From NCBI GenBank assembly GCA_032622095.1, contig CP136067.1, positions 622,001-686,000 on the forward strand: DNA of 64,000 nucleotides, written 5' to 3'. This document shows positions 23,331 to 34,488 of this stretch, piece by piece; positions within the stretch are counted from its first letter, which is position 1; every line of letters begins with the position of its first letter. The notes under the pieces were generated by a model. It did no database searches, was not told the origin of the DNA, and saw nothing but the letters and a program-made list of their open reading frames with translations. A program made the position numbers and the translations under genes. The stretch comes from Siphonodentalium dalli (taxonomy: Eukaryota; Mollusca; Scaphopoda; Gadilida; Siphonodentaliidae).

Positions 23331-23438
23331 CTCATTGTAGCACACAGCGCATTAATATTATTACATAATGCAAGATCATTATGAAATTTTCGGATTGTTG
23401 CGGCTACCGATTTAAGTGTTCTTAACTGTTCTGTATGT

Positions 23439-23608
23439 ACAGTAATGCCCTAAATAATCAACTTCTTAACTACAGCAGAATTATGGTTAACTTTTCAGGA
23501 TCTAGTCGGAAATATGGTGAGAGAGCTTTCCATATTTCCGACTAAATCCTGAAAAGTTACCCATAATTCTGCTGTGGTTAAGGAGTCAATTACTTAGGGC
23601 ATTACTGT
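23439..23608 (+). repeat. Family C hairpin (apex-deleted)
   Basis: Starts acagtaatgccctaaataat and ends with the inverse ggcattactgt. The arms pair, but the left arm and apex are shortened around gtgagagagctttcc. Confidence 0.85.
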
Positions 23609-24270
23609 ATATTCACTCTTTTAAATATATACACTCAAAATGATTCAATTAGAAATTGGATGGGATTTTAAATCTTTGCTGATTCGTGTTTAGATTTGAA
23701 ATGGAAACCCTCCTGGACCTATATATCAGACAATCTAAACTTGTTCATTATAAGGGACAACTAATATAGGGGACAACTAATATAAGGGACTACTAATATA
23801 GGGGGGGCTACTAATATAGGGGACTACTAATTTATGGGACTATCGATAAAAATTGATTTACTGAACAATATAGTGTTTATTAAAATGAATACTTATTTAA
23901 AATGACACAAACCTATTTAAATTCAACAGGCAGAATTGGATAAGCAAAGACAAGTGTCAAACAATAACAAAACAAAAATTATTCTCCATGATTCAGCCGC
24001 ACAATTAATTGTATTTCCATATATATTCTTTGTTAGATAGCTAGTCAAATTATCCTATTATAAATTTAATTACTCAACTAAAGCCAATCTTTATGTCAAG
24101 TGAAGACTATAGACAGTAACCACGCTTAACTTAACCAACTCAGATCTCCATCTTAAGAACAACATCCCCCTACCTTCGGAATTATTTTATTGATACTTTT
24201 ATATAATATATAAAAAATATAAAAGAACAAATACAACTCATCTTGAGCCCCAAACACAGTGAATCAATAT
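23609..24270 (+). other. Intron with a small imperfect repeat
   Basis: 23752-23845 holds five degenerate copies of gggacaactaatata. Otherwise AT-rich with nothing recognised. Confidence 0.5.
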
Positions 24271-24443
24271 TCTCTATACACATAAGGGTTAGGAACTTCC
24301 ATAAGTTGTATACAGTAATGCTCTAAATAATCGACTCCTTAACCACAGCAGAATTATGGGTAACTTTTCAGGATTTAGTCGGAAATATGGCTTGTTGCCA
24401 TTCATTCTCTATACACATAAGGGTTATGAACTTCCATAAGTTG
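24271..24443 (+). repeat. Tandem duplication including half a family C hairpin
   Basis: attctctatacacataaggg and cttccataagttg occur at 24270-24312 and again at 24403-24443, enclosing a left arm of family C (24312-24402). The unit is about 132 bp. The second copy leads into the complete hairpin at 24974, so this is a local duplication of flank plus arm, not a transposition. Confidence 0.75.
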
Positions 24444-24965
24444 CAGGGTTCGCATTTTAGGAGGATGTTGCGTGTCTGATGCATTGTTGCTAAAATCTAA
24501 CTTGCGCTTACGATTCATATTTGTTGTATGTCACAGTTTGTGAAAACTCAGCTACGAATGACATATTTATGGTAATTTATCTAACACATACTATCAATAC
24601 ACAGCTTCCTAACGATGTAGACCCAAGGAAGCCCTTTGTTTGGCTAATGTTTGTCAAATTAGAGTCAATAGCCCTGCTCAGTGTTAATATCAAGTAGAAA
24701 TTCGAAACCCTTTCACCACAGCGATAAAATAAGTCGATCTGGCATAAGCCGCGAATCTATTATAAGCTTTTAATTAGGAGCTATGTCGCGACCGGATATC
24801 ATTGTGTGTTTTGTTTCTGTAAGCTTTATTATATGCCCGATGGGTACAAATTGCCAAATGCCAAAAATCTAGGTGCCACTTTTTGTAGCCAATCGGGATA
24901 TTTTTGGAGCCATTTCATTTTTTTATAGCAATTTGCTAATTTGGCAATAGGCAGCACGAACCCTG
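24444..24965. mobile_element. Non-autonomous hAT-like element (522 bp)
   Basis: Flanked by the 8-bp repeat ATAAGTTG (24436-24443 and 24966-24973), with inverted ends CAGGGTTCG and CGAACCCTG. The CAGGG end and 8-bp duplication are typical of hAT. No coding region. Confidence 0.85.
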
Positions 24966-24973
24966 ATAAGTTG

Positions 24974-25189
24974 TTACAGTAATGCTCTAAATAATCGACT
25001 CCTTAACCACAGCAGAATTATGGGTAACTTTTCAGGATTTAGTCAGAAATATGGCTCGTTGCCATTCATCGGAAGGCTCTCACTGAGAGCTTTCCGATGA
25101 ATGGCAACAAGCCATATTTCTGACTAAATCCTGAAAAGTTACCCATAATTCTGCTGTGGTTAAGGAGTCGATTATTTATGGCATTATGT
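24974..25189 (+). repeat. Family C long hairpin
   Basis: Complete copy: ttacagtaatgctctaaata to gattatttatggcatta, with nearly perfect complementary arms and the apex aggctctcactgagagcttt. Confidence 0.9.
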
Positions 25190-26089
25190 AACTTGTTCTC
25201 TGATACCTTTATTGCCTGAGTTCATCCACATCATCAATTGTGCTATCTGTATCTGTATTTTGTTTATTGATGAATAATAAAATATGTTTAAATCTTCTAT
25301 CAGACAAACAAGATTGATAAAAATACACCAGCTACGACTGTAATCAGGATTTTCAAATGTGTGATCATGCAACAGTGATTGAAAAGAGTCAGCCCAGTTA
25401 GAGGGCTTACGTCACAATTGTGTATCATATTTGTAATAAATAATCCCTGTGTTGTGATCTGCATGCCATCTGGCCTGATTGTAATTAAGATATCCATGAG
25501 ATGCTTTAATTGGGCCAATTTGTGAGGCATGTTTGCATTGAATCTGAGGAAACATGGAATTTCAAAGTCTTAAAATTGGAATACCTTGGTTGTTTCTGGT
25601 GTCAAACGTATCAGTTATGACATTTTATCTAGCTTGTTAAATAGAAGGTAAACACACTTGTATACAGCAAAAAGTTGTTTATTATTTATATATATTTTTT
25701 TTTCGAAATTTAAGATTCCATATTCCTTATATAATATCTAGTGATGACCTATGGTCGACTCGCATATATAAGAGAATGCATTGGCACAGGGCCGTTCTGT
25801 TGGATAAGGGGTTAATATTGCTTCTGATACTGTTTCATTATTGTATAACAGAGACGACCACAAAGAATTCGCACTTTAATTGGTTAGATTGGCATTTGAT
25901 CCATTTGTAGATAATATTTTCATTGTATACTGACAATCATTTGTCGTTATGAATTGAGAAAATTGATATTGGTATATGGCCTCTGAGTCAAGTGATATCT
26001 ACATCTTAACTATTTATATTATGCCTGAAGCAACGATTCGATTCGAGATTCGATGCGATTCGGAATCATTTGGCTGATTCGATTTGAAA
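25190..26089 (+). other. Unassigned intron with a family D half
   Basis: A half palindrome of family D (ggtcgactcgcatatataag to attggcaca) lies near 25751-25800, followed by an altered gataaggggttaa end. The rest is unique AT-rich sequence. 26031-26096 has several gattcgatt repeats just before the next array. Confidence 0.5.
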
Positions 26090-27460
26090 TTAAAATGTCC
26101 GATTCTCAGGGCCCTACTGCTGAACTATCGCTTCTATAATGTCCGATTCTCAGGGCCCTACTGCTGAACTATCGCTTCTATAATGTCCGATTATCAGGGC
26201 CCTACTACTGAACTATCGCTTCTATAATGTCCGATTCTCAGGGCCCTACTGCTGAACTATCGCTTCTATAATGTCCGATTCTCAGGGCCCTACTACTGAA
26301 CTATCGCTTCTATAATGTCCGATTCTCAGGGCCCTACTACTGAACTATCGCTTCTATAATGTCCGATTCTCAGGGCCCTACTACTGAACTATCGCTTCTA
26401 TAATGTCCGATTCTCAGGGCCCTACTACTGAACTATCGCTTCTATAATGTCCGATTCTCAGGGCCCTACTACTGAACTATCGCTTCTATAATGTCTGATT
26501 CTCAGGGCCCTACTACTGAACTATCGCTTCTATAATGTCTGATTCACAGGGCCCTACTGCTGAACTATCGCTTCTATAATGTCCGATTCTCAGCTCCTAC
26601 TGCTGAACTATCGCTTCTATAATGTCCGATTCTCAGGGCCCTACTACTGAACTATCGCTTCTATAATGTCCGATTCTCAGGGCCCTACTACTGAACTATC
26701 GCTTCTATAATGTCCGATTCTCAGGGCCCTACTACTGAACTATCGCTTCTATAATGTCTGATTCTCAGGGCCCTACTACTGAACTATCGCTTCTATAATG
26801 TCTGATTCACAGGGCCCTACTACTGAACTATCGCTTCTATAATGTCTGATTCACAGGGCCCTACTGCTGAACTATCGCTTCTATAATGTCCGATTCTCAG
26901 GGCCCTACTGCTGAACTATCGCTTCTATAATGTCTGATTCACAGGGCCCTACTGCTGAACTATCGCTTCTATAATGTCCGATTCTCAGGGCCCTACTGCT
27001 GAACTATCGCTTCTATAATGTCCGATTCTCAGGGCCCTACTGCTGAACTATCGCTTCTATAATGTCCGATTCTCAGGCCCCTACTGCTGAACTATCGCTT
27101 CTATAATGTCTGATTCTCAGGGCCCTACCACTGAACTATCGCTTCTATAATGTCCGATTCTCAGGGCCCTACTGCTGAACTATCGCTTCTATAATGTCCG
27201 ATTCACAGGGCCCTACTGCTGAACTATCGCTTCTATAATGTCCGATTCTCAGGGCCCTACTGCTGAACTATCGCTTCTATAATGTCCGATTCTCAGGGCC
27301 CTACTGCTGAACTATCGCTTCTATAATGTCCGATTCTCAGCTCCTACTGCTGAACTATCGCTTCTATAATGTCTGATTCTCAGGGCCCTACCACTGAACT
27401 ATCGCTTCTATAATGTCCGATTCTCAGGGCCCTACTGCTGAACTATCGCTTCTATTATTC
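26090..27460 (+). repeat. 44-bp array anchored on exon 7 acceptor
   Basis: About 31 units of 44 bp (tataatgtccgattctcagg plus gccctactgctgaactatcgcttc) run directly into the true acceptor cgcttctattattcttcag. Each unit carries cgcttctataatgtccgatt followed by ctcag, which aligns with that polypyrimidine tract and AG. The array is therefore a series of decoy or weakened 3' splice sites. Confidence 0.85.
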
Positions 27461-27465
27461 TTCAG

Positions 27466-27594
27466 ATATCAAAGAATGTGACAGCGACCTCACAAATACA
27501 TGTAATCAGGTTACGGAGGTCTGTTCTAACACAATCGGATCCTTCTCCTGTCTATGTACCACTGGATATAAGCTCGACAACGGGACATGTACAG
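27466..27594 (+). CDS. EGF exon 7, calcium-binding type (residues 303-345)
   Basis: Acceptor ctattattcttcag, donor ACAG|GTCAGT, 129 bases, phase 1-1. One cbEGF starting DIKEC; CSNTIGSFSCLC matches the hydroxylation consensus and the domain ends YKLDNGTC. First one-EGF exon of module 2. One sequon (NGT) in the last loop. Confidence 0.92.
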
Positions 27595-27702
27595 GTCAGT
27601 ATCACAATCTATTCTACCCAGAATGCATCACTCTGTTAAATGGTCTATCAGATAGTACATACTAATGTTTCTTCAAAAAGGAAATTTTCATAATTTGGTA
27701 AG

Positions 27703-28010
27703 TGTTATTTCTATATTATAACCTATAATGAATGCCATCGTGGTGCCTCTATATTATAACCTATAATGAATGCCATCGTGGTGCCTCTATATTATAACCT
27801 ATAACGAATGCCATCGTGGTGCCTCTATATTATAACCTATAACGAATGCCATCGTGGTGCCTCTATATTATAACCTATAACGAATGCCATCGTGGTGCCT
27901 CTATATTATAACCTATAACGAATGGCATCGTGGTGCCTCTATATTATAACCTATAACGAATGCCATCGTGGTGCCTCTATATTATAACCTATAACGAATG
28001 CCATCGTGAT
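27703..28010 (+). repeat. 38-bp tandem array in intron 7
   Basis: Eight near-identical units (gcctctatattataacctat plus aacgaatgccatcgtggt). It ends beside the decoy acceptor at 28026 rather than at the donor. Confidence 0.85.
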
Positions 28011-28048
28011 GTATTATTTATTGTAGATTTTGATAAGTCGTGGATGTT
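28008..28048 (+). pseudogene. Decoy acceptor with copy of exon 8 start
   Basis: gatgtattatttattgtag (AG at 28025-28026) and attttgataagtcg repeat the true junction tgtattatttattgtag|attttgatgagtg 81 bp downstream. Only 13 or so exon bases are kept, and TGT has become TCG, so the first cysteine is lost. Confidence 0.8.
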
Positions 28049-28107
28049 AATTGGTCCATCGGATCGTACGCAGATATAAACTCAATGTGGTGTATTATTT
28101 ATTGTAG

Positions 28108-28233
28108 ATTTTGATGAGTGTACCAGCTCGAGTAATGGATGCGAGCAGCTTTGCAGCAACACTGTTGGATCATATAACTGTGATTGCCGATTTGGTTTCA
28201 TTCTCATGGAGGACAGAAAAGGATGTAAACAAA
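28108..28233 (+). CDS. EGF exon 8, calcium-binding type (residues 346-387)
   Basis: Acceptor tttattgtag, donor CAAA|GTAAGT, 126 bases, phase 1-1. One cbEGF starting DFDEC with CSNTVGSYNCDC fitting the hydroxylation consensus. The last loop (GFILMEDRKGC) is long and basic. Second one-EGF exon of module 2; closest by eye to the exon at 42829 in module 3 (CEQ[LV]C[SR]NT[VI]G). Confidence 0.92.
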
Positions 28234-28455
28234 GTAAGTTCTATTCTTTGATTCGGATGGACTTTCCTGTTCATTTATGAAACTCTCCAATAGAATTGTC
28301 TACCCTTTGATTCTGATAGACTCTCTCTATCCATTGGCCAATACCCTTGATTATTATGGACTCTCCCGATCCAATGGAAATGTCTACCCTTTGATTCCGA
28401 TAGACTCTCCCAATCCAATTTTCCATAGGAAATGTTCAGATATTAATAATACGTC

Positions 28456-28795
28456 AGCACTTGCATTATCTTTTTGTATGGTTGACGTCTGCTCATAATA
28501 TGATTCCCACCAATGAATATTAGAATTATCTTTTTGTATGGTTGACGTCTGCTCATAATATGATTCCCACCAATGAATATTAGCATTATCTTTTTGTATG
28601 GTTGATGTCTGGTTGACGTCTGCTCATAATAAGATTCCCACCAATGAATATTAGCATTATCTTTTTGTATGGTTGACGTCTGGTTGACGTCTGCTCATAA
28701 TAAGATTCCCACCAATGAATATTAGCATTATCTTTTTGTATGGTTGACGTCTGCTCATAATATGATTCCCACCAATGAATATTAATTCCTCAGCA
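28456..28795 (+). repeat. 58-73-bp tandem array in intron 8
   Basis: Five units sharing ttatctttttgtatggttga, cgtctgctcataata and gattcccaccaatgaatatt. Two units carry an extra tggttgacgtc. Two short repeats of ctttgatt-x-gatagactctc precede it at 28297-28410. Confidence 0.8.
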
Positions 28796-28895
28796 CTTGT
28801 GTCCTTGTCCTTAACATTCCTGGAAATGAATAATATATCATTCCAATTTATACTTTTATAACTGAATGGGAGAATCCATTTAGCATAGAGAGGGT

Positions 28896-29990
28896 TAAGA
28901 GAGTTTACTTATGATTGTGAATTTGTTTGGTGTATAATAAGATGTATATAATAACAGGTCTGATAACAGGTATGTAATAAGAGGTGTATAATAAGATGTA
29001 TATAATAACAGGTCTGATAACAGGTATGTAATAAGAGGTGTATAATAAGATGTATATAATAACAGGTCTGATAACAGGTATGTAATAAGAGGTGTATAAT
29101 AAGATGTATATAATAACAGGTCTGATAACAGGTATGTAATAAGAGGTGTATAATAAGATGTATATAATAACAGGTCTGATAACAGGTATGTAATAAGAGG
29201 TGTATAATAAGATGTATATAATAACAGGTCTGATAACAGGTATGTAATAAGAGGTGTATAATAAGATGTATATAATAACAGGTCTGATAACAGGTATGTA
29301 ATAAGAGGTGTATAATAAGATGTATATAATAACAGGTCTGATAACAGGTGTGTAATAACAGGTGTGTAATAACAGGTGTGTAATGACAGGTGTGTAATAA
29401 CAGATGTGTAATGACAGGTGTGTAATAACAGGTGTGTAATAACAGGTGTATAAAAACAGGTGTATAAAAACAGGTGTAATAACAGGTGTGTAATAATAGG
29501 TGTGTGATAAGTGGAGGTCAGGGTGTGTGTTATAAGGGGAAGTTGGGGGTGTGTAATAAGTGGCGGTCAGAGGTGTATTATAAGGGGAGATTGGGTGTGT
29601 AATAAGTGGAGGTTGGAGGTTTGTAATGGATGTTGGGGGTGTCGAATAAGTGGAGGTTGGAGGTGTGTAATAAGTGGAAGTCGGGTGTGTGATAAGTGGA
29701 GGTTGTGGAGTGTAATAAGGGGATGTTGGTGGTCGGAGTGTGTAATAAGTGGAGGTTGGAGGTGTGTAAGGGGAGGTCGGAGGTGTTTAATAAGTGGAAT
29801 TTGGAATTGTGTAATAAGGGGAGGTTGAGTGGTGTGTGTAATAAGTGGAGGTCGGAGGTGTGTAATAAGTGGAGGTCGGAGGTGTGTAATAAGTGGAGGT
29901 TGGGAGTGTGTAATAAGTTTACTTATGAATGTGAATTTGTTTGGTGTGTAATAAGTGGACATTCGGGGTGTATAATAAGTATACTTATGA
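28896..29990 (+). repeat. Compound array between copies of exon 9 acceptor tract
   Basis: Three successive arrays: 53-bp units (gtataataagatgtatataa; eight copies to about 29340), 14-15-bp units (ggtgtgtaataaca) to about 29500, then degenerate 24-bp units (gtgtgtaataagtggaggt) to about 29960. The tract before exon 9, ttatgaatctgaatttgttt, also occurs at about 28906 and 29926, at both margins, so the array expanded between duplicated acceptor tracts. Confidence 0.8.
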
Positions 29991-30008
29991 ATCTGAATTT
30001 GTTTCCAG

Positions 30009-30134
30009 TTGAGGACCCATGTAAGGAGTTGTTTAATGTGACATGCTCGTATGGGTGTCAGATCGTTCAGCAGACAGCTCAATGCTACTGTAAGAGTAAC
30101 TATAAACTAGCAACAGATGGCGCTACATGTCTCG
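30009..30134 (+). CDS. EGF exon 9, non-calcium type (residues 388-429)
   Basis: Acceptor aatttgtttccag, donor CTCG|GTGAGT, 126 bases, phase 1-1. A six-cysteine EGF without the D-x-[DN]-E-C start (EDPC instead), with NVTC before the middle cysteines and QCYC-x3-YKL in the C-terminal half. It sits at the same slot as the exons at 6714 and 48322 and shares their pattern. One sequon (NVT). Confidence 0.9.
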
Positions 30135-30312
30135 GTGAGTATCATTATGATCCAATTATAATCAAGAGTTTTACACCAGAAATATATAGAGAGGAAAACT
30201 GGATATTAGGAAAAATTAATGTTTATTTCAGCGACAATGGAAAACCAAGACGTTATTTTTATAATAAGTCAATAGATAGTATTCATTTGGTAAAATATAA
30301 ACAAGTTTAATA

Positions 30313-30667
30313 TAAGTACCGCTATACTTAAAGTAATTGACCACCAATAATGTGGTGTCACCCCGTTAATATGGCGGTACTATACCGCGGTATCCTCCAA
30401 TACCGCGGTACTGATACCGCTTGTTAACGCGAACAAGTATGTGTGAGTAAATACCTCCCCTAAAAGAGTTCCATGAAAATCACCGCGGTATTCAACAAAA
30501 TTAATGCGGTGCCCGCTAAAAGACCACGGTATCATTATCGCCCAATACCGTAACTCCACGCCATGACCGTCTCGATACCGCTACCGTTTATTACCGGTAT
30601 CACCGCGGTCATGACCGGGGTATCACCCCATTTTTCTGGTCAATTACTTTGAGAATAGCGGTATATG
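30313..30667. mobile_element. MITE packed with ACCGCGGTA palindromes
   Basis: Ends are inverted repeats of about 27 bases: taccgctatacttaaagtaa ttgacca at the left, tggtcaattactttgagaat agcggta at the right. The interior is unusually GC-rich for this region and repeats accgcggtat, ataccgc and ggtcatgaccg, so it can fold in many ways. The target duplication is uncertain. No coding region. Confidence 0.7.
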
Positions 30668-31075
30668 TCTATAAAACAGGTTAGTACAATAACATTACGA
30701 GTTTCCATTATGGTCCCTAAGCGGAAATCAAATTGATCACAGATTAATGTTATACACATATAAGTGATCAATAATCTTGGATTATAATCTCAGATAAAAC
30801 TATATTTATGCTCCGTGCAGTGTTAAGTTTGCAGACAGTATGGGTTAAAGGTACTCAATCCGATAATCAGATTCCCAACAACGATAACATATTTAGAAAT
30901 GCCGCTTCAGTTATCAGAAATGATTAATTGCCCAAAAATAATGTTAACCACTGTCAACTATAGTATAAAATTGCCAGAAACTTGTTAATTATCAACATGT
31001 TGTTCGACAAAATTTGGCCTTATTATCAACACAACGCCTCTTGATTTTGCAGACAGTATGGGTTTACCCTGTCAT
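30668..31075 (+). other. Intron with one transposon end
   Basis: ttaaaggtactcaatccgat at 30844-30863 matches the terminal repeat of the TTAA element at 47733-48165, so a fragment or solo end is present. Nothing else recognised. Confidence 0.5.
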
Positions 31076-31081
31076 GACTGG

Positions 31082-31650
31082 AGCTTCCTGAAATTTAAAG
31101 AAAACCCTGTGCCAATGCACTCTTATATATACAAGTCTCCCATATGGAGCCTAGCATATATAAGAGAATGCATTGGCTTAACACATTAACAATTATAAAA
31201 TTGTTAAAGAATGTAAGAAAAAATGGTAAAAAGTGTTAAAAAAAGATTTTTTTTAGGCCAATGCATTCTCTTATATATGCGAGGCGACCTATGGTCGACT
31301 CGCATATATAAGAGAATGCATTGGCACAGGGCATAACTGTAACTATCACAATGTGGTCAAGGAGCCGGTTCCAATGATATCCATATTTGTATGGTTCTAT
31401 TGAGACAGACCGAAGATATTTTAGGCTGTTGAAGCTTTATTTGGCCGGTTTTGGCCAGTTTGTTGGGTAAAGGGTTAAAGAAAACCCTGTGCCAATGCAC
31501 TCTTATATATACAAGTCTCCCATATGGAGCCTAGCATATATAAGATAATACATTGGCCTAAAATATTGACCTTGACCTTGTAACCCAATGCATTTTCTTA
31601 TATATGCGAGGCTCTGCAAATATAAGAGAATGCACTGGCACAGGATCTTT
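31082..31650. mobile_element. Family D TTAA elements, nested or duplicated
   Basis: The right end gttgggtaaagggTTAA (to 31478) and the block gaaaaccctgtgccaatgca occur at both 31099 and 31479, so a segment of about 380 bp is repeated. Palindromes ccaatgcattctcttatata are at 31259-31326 and, degraded, at 31490-31640. A canonical left end is missing. Confidence 0.65.
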
Positions 31651-31729
31651 AATGCTGCACCCACGCAACTCCTGTCATGAAAGGGTTAACCATTCGCCAA
31701 TCATGTTTGGCCTCTCATTTTTCTTTCAG

Positions 31730-31861
31730 ACATTGATGAATGCAGTGATGTGAGTTTGAACCTCTGTTCACAAAAAGAAACATGTGTTGACAAACTCGAT
31801 GGATACGACTGCTCATGTTCCGATGGCAACAGATTAGAAAGTGACCTTAGAACTTGCACAG
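31730..31861 (+). CDS. EGF exon 10, calcium-binding type (residues 430-473)
   Basis: Acceptor catttttctttcag (a strong pyrimidine tract), donor CACAG|GTCAGT, 132 bases, phase 1-1. One cbEGF starting DIDEC; CVDKLDGYDCSC matches the hydroxylation consensus. The turn after C5 reads SDGN-x-L in place of the usual GY, as in the exon at 49100 at the same slot. Last exon of module 2, and one of four EGF exons with no duplicated splice junction. Confidence 0.92.
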
Positions 31862-32009
31862 GTCAGTGAGGGTCAAATATCAAGAGCTCTTCAGAGATGT
31901 AACCATGGTTACCCAACATCTGTTCTGTGAACATCCCTCCTATATTTCCCCATGACCTGATCAAGCTCATCCTATATTCGACTATTATAGTTTAGTTTGT
32001 CTTTCATTT

Positions 32010-32100
32010 GCAGAATTCAGTCCCCAGAGGGCGAATTTAGTGATGCTATCACGCATAGTGGGCTAGCATCACTAAATTCACCCTCTGAGGACCTCAACTT
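32010..32100 (+). repeat. Family A hairpin MITE (diverged ends)
   Basis: gcagaattcagtccccagag to ccctctgaggacctcaactt with the apex cacgcatagtgggc. The preceding gtttgtctttcattt matches the usual flank. Confidence 0.8.
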
Positions 32101-32189
32101 CTCAGTAAAGTTTCTTTATTGTAATATTTCTATAGAAACTTCTTCACATGGATTAAATTTCTTTTTGTTCCCAGAAAAATAAATTTTCG

Positions 32190-32690
32190 GGGAACTATAG
32201 AAACAGGCTCCGTCTGTCCGTCCACCCGTCCGTTCGTTGAGATGTCCGTTCGTCCGTCACACTTTTGAGTACCTTCATGGTGTAATCATCTCCTCCTACA
32301 GATTTCATTCCAGATCTCAGGTTTGAAACTTCAGAATATTGTTGCCCATATATTGAAGATGTATACAGATGACGGAAAAATTATTTTTTGACTGAGTTAT
32401 TAACCCTTTTCAACTTTTTTTATAATTTTCTGTATGAGGGTACCTTCATGGTGTAATCAACTCCTCCTACAGTTTTGATCATAGATATTTTAAACTTCAG
32501 CGAATTGTTACCCACATACTGGAGATGTGCAACATGTATATAAATGATTGGACTATTTTTTTTTTTACGGAGTTATTAACCCTTTTTCAACATTTTTTTA
32601 ATTTCTTTAACAAAGCGGCATCGACTTACCACGTTGTTGGGGGACATTGTGATCGGCTGACCTTTTATTTAGTTTAGTTTCTCTATATCC
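32190..32690 (+). repeat. Dispersed repeat with gtccgtccgt run
   Basis: A block with gtctgtccgtccacccgtcc is followed by two diverged copies of taccttcatggtgtaatcat ... gagttattaacccttttcaac (32272-32419 and 32441-32592). Similar sequences are common in mollusc genomes, as far as I recall. No end structure defined. Confidence 0.55.
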
Positions 32691-32699
32691 CCAAATTGG

Positions 32700-32872
32700 C
32701 AGATGACACATTGCATAATTGAGGTTCCCAATGGGTGTACATCACAATATTCACCATTTGGGAACTTCAATCTGAGTCTATGTCCCCCACAGCAGATGAA
32801 GCCATGCAGAATGAGGTCCCCAGATGTTGAATTTGGTGAAATTCACCATCGGGGAACCTCATCCACCAAGTT
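32700..32872 (+). repeat. Family A2 repeat joined to family A hairpin
   Basis: The A2 arm attgaggttcccaatgggtg (32717) and its partner catttgggaacttcaatctg are followed at 32806-32872 by a family A hairpin with a short apex (gaatttggtgaaattc). Confidence 0.75.
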
Positions 32873-32958
32873 GATAATACAATGTTTTGGAACTTCCTCT
32901 GTCAAATGGTATATAATATGGAATATATTTTATAAATGTGATCTGGGGCTCGAAAATT

Positions 32959-33140
32959 ACAGTAATGCTCTAAGTAACTTTTCAGGATTTAGTCGGAAAT
33001 ATGGCTTGTTGCCATTCATCGGAAAGCTCTCGGGGAGAGCTTTCCGATGAATGGCAACAAGCCATATTTCCGACTAAATCCTGAAAAGTTACCCATAATT
33101 CTGCTGTGGTTAAGGGGTCGATTACTTAGAGCATTACTGT
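32959..33140 (+). repeat. Family C hairpin (left arm deleted internally)
   Basis: acagtaatgctctaagtaac joins straight to ttttcaggatttagtc, so the part with the TTAA is missing from the left arm. The right arm is complete, ending gagcattactgta. Apex agctctcggggagagct. Confidence 0.85.
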
Positions 33141-33149
33141 AAGTGGGCC

Positions 33150-33740
33150 TTTAAGATAATGACCTGGTCATATTATATTGAGTTTTATCCCATAGAGAGC
33201 CCCCCCCCACAGACTGGAGCAGACGACACTCTGCAGTGCATGCTTCCATCTGTGTGAGGCTCCCTGTGGGATAAAGCATTAACAGCCTTTAAGATAATGA
33301 CCTGGTCATATTATATTGAGTTTTATCCCATAGAGAGCCCCTCCCACAGACTGGAGCAGACGACACTCTGCAGTGCATGCTTCCATCTGTGTGAGGCTCC
33401 CTGTGGGATAAAACATTAACAGCCTTTAAGATAATGACCGGTCATATTATATTGAGTTTTATCCCATAGAGAGCCCCCCCCACAGACTGGAGCAGACGAC
33501 ACTCTGCAGTGCATGCTTCCATCTGTGTGAGGCTCCCTGTGGGATAAAACATTAACAGCCTTTAAGATAAGGACCTGGTCATATTATATTGAGTTATATC
33601 CCATAGAGAGCCCCTCCCACAGACTGGAACAGACGACACTCTGCAGTGCATGCTTCCATCTGTGTGAGGCTCCCTGTGGGATAAAACATTAACAGCCTTT
33701 AAGATAAGGACCTGGTCATATTATATTGAGAACAGTATAC
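33150..33740 (+). repeat. Four-copy tandem array containing family B hairpins
   Basis: The unit of about 140 bp (cctttaagataatgacctgg, ttatattgagttttatccca, then a complete family B hairpin) is repeated four times, with a fifth partial copy. The hairpins are nearly identical, which points to recent local amplification. Confidence 0.9.
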
Positions 33741-33850
33741 ACTAAAACCCACTGTGGCCGAAAACATTAACACCAATGTAAACTCACCCAGGCTTTCTCA
33801 AACAGCTTTACAGTTATTATTGCACATGAAGGGGGATAACTCTTTTATGC

Positions 33851-34127
<277 letters not shown>

Positions 34128-34385
34128 CATGTGACTCCTCCCATTGGGGGCCAAACTGTGTTAATCCATGTGACTGTACGACCGGTGCGACGGAGTGTAA
34201 CAGTATTAGAGGCTGTGTTTGTGCATCAGGTTGGACCGGCCAGTTCTGCCAAACAGACATTGATGAGTGTCGGCTACTGACGACGAGATGTCCAGACAAA
34301 TCAACATGTGAGAATTACCGTGGCTCCCACAAATGTGTCTGTAACACCGGATACAATCTGAACGCCACGACCAATCTCTGTGAAG
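34128..34385 (+). CDS. EGF exon 11, eight-Cys EGF plus cbEGF (residues 474-559)
   Basis: Acceptor tgtttatttcag, donor GAAG|GTAAGA, 258 bases, phase 1-1. First module: [10 protein letters not shown] start, eight cysteines, CVCASGWTGQFC end (laminin/MEGF type). Second module: cbEGF starting DIDEC, with CENYRGSHKCVC in which His replaces the aromatic residue of the hydroxylation consensus. It opens module 3 and aligns by eye along its whole length with the exons at 18734, 52151 and 58007. Confidence 0.93.
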
Positions 34386-34488
34386 GTAAGATAATAAAGG
34401 GACGAAACCTATATCTATTCAACAAACTCTATTTTAAGTTTGTTTGTTTATGCCAGCATTCACCATTTGTGGAATTCATAGTTATATA

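Noticed and set aside
19071-23368. Repeated short EGF-like frames that might be a long run of coding EGF repeats
   Set aside because: The 103-bp period shifts frame in every unit and a TGA follows in each read-through; there is one acceptor-proven exon only, so the rest are decoys.
26090-27460. Direct repeats that could be taken for a CRISPR array
   Set aside because: Units are contiguous 44-bp copies with no unique spacers, in a eukaryotic intron.
29511-30310. Cys/Trp-rich + strand frames (ISGGWRCV-like) and the antisense His/Leu-rich frame
   Set aside because: Translations of the degenerate 24-bp array before exon 9; only the part from 30009 is a real exon, in its own splice frame.
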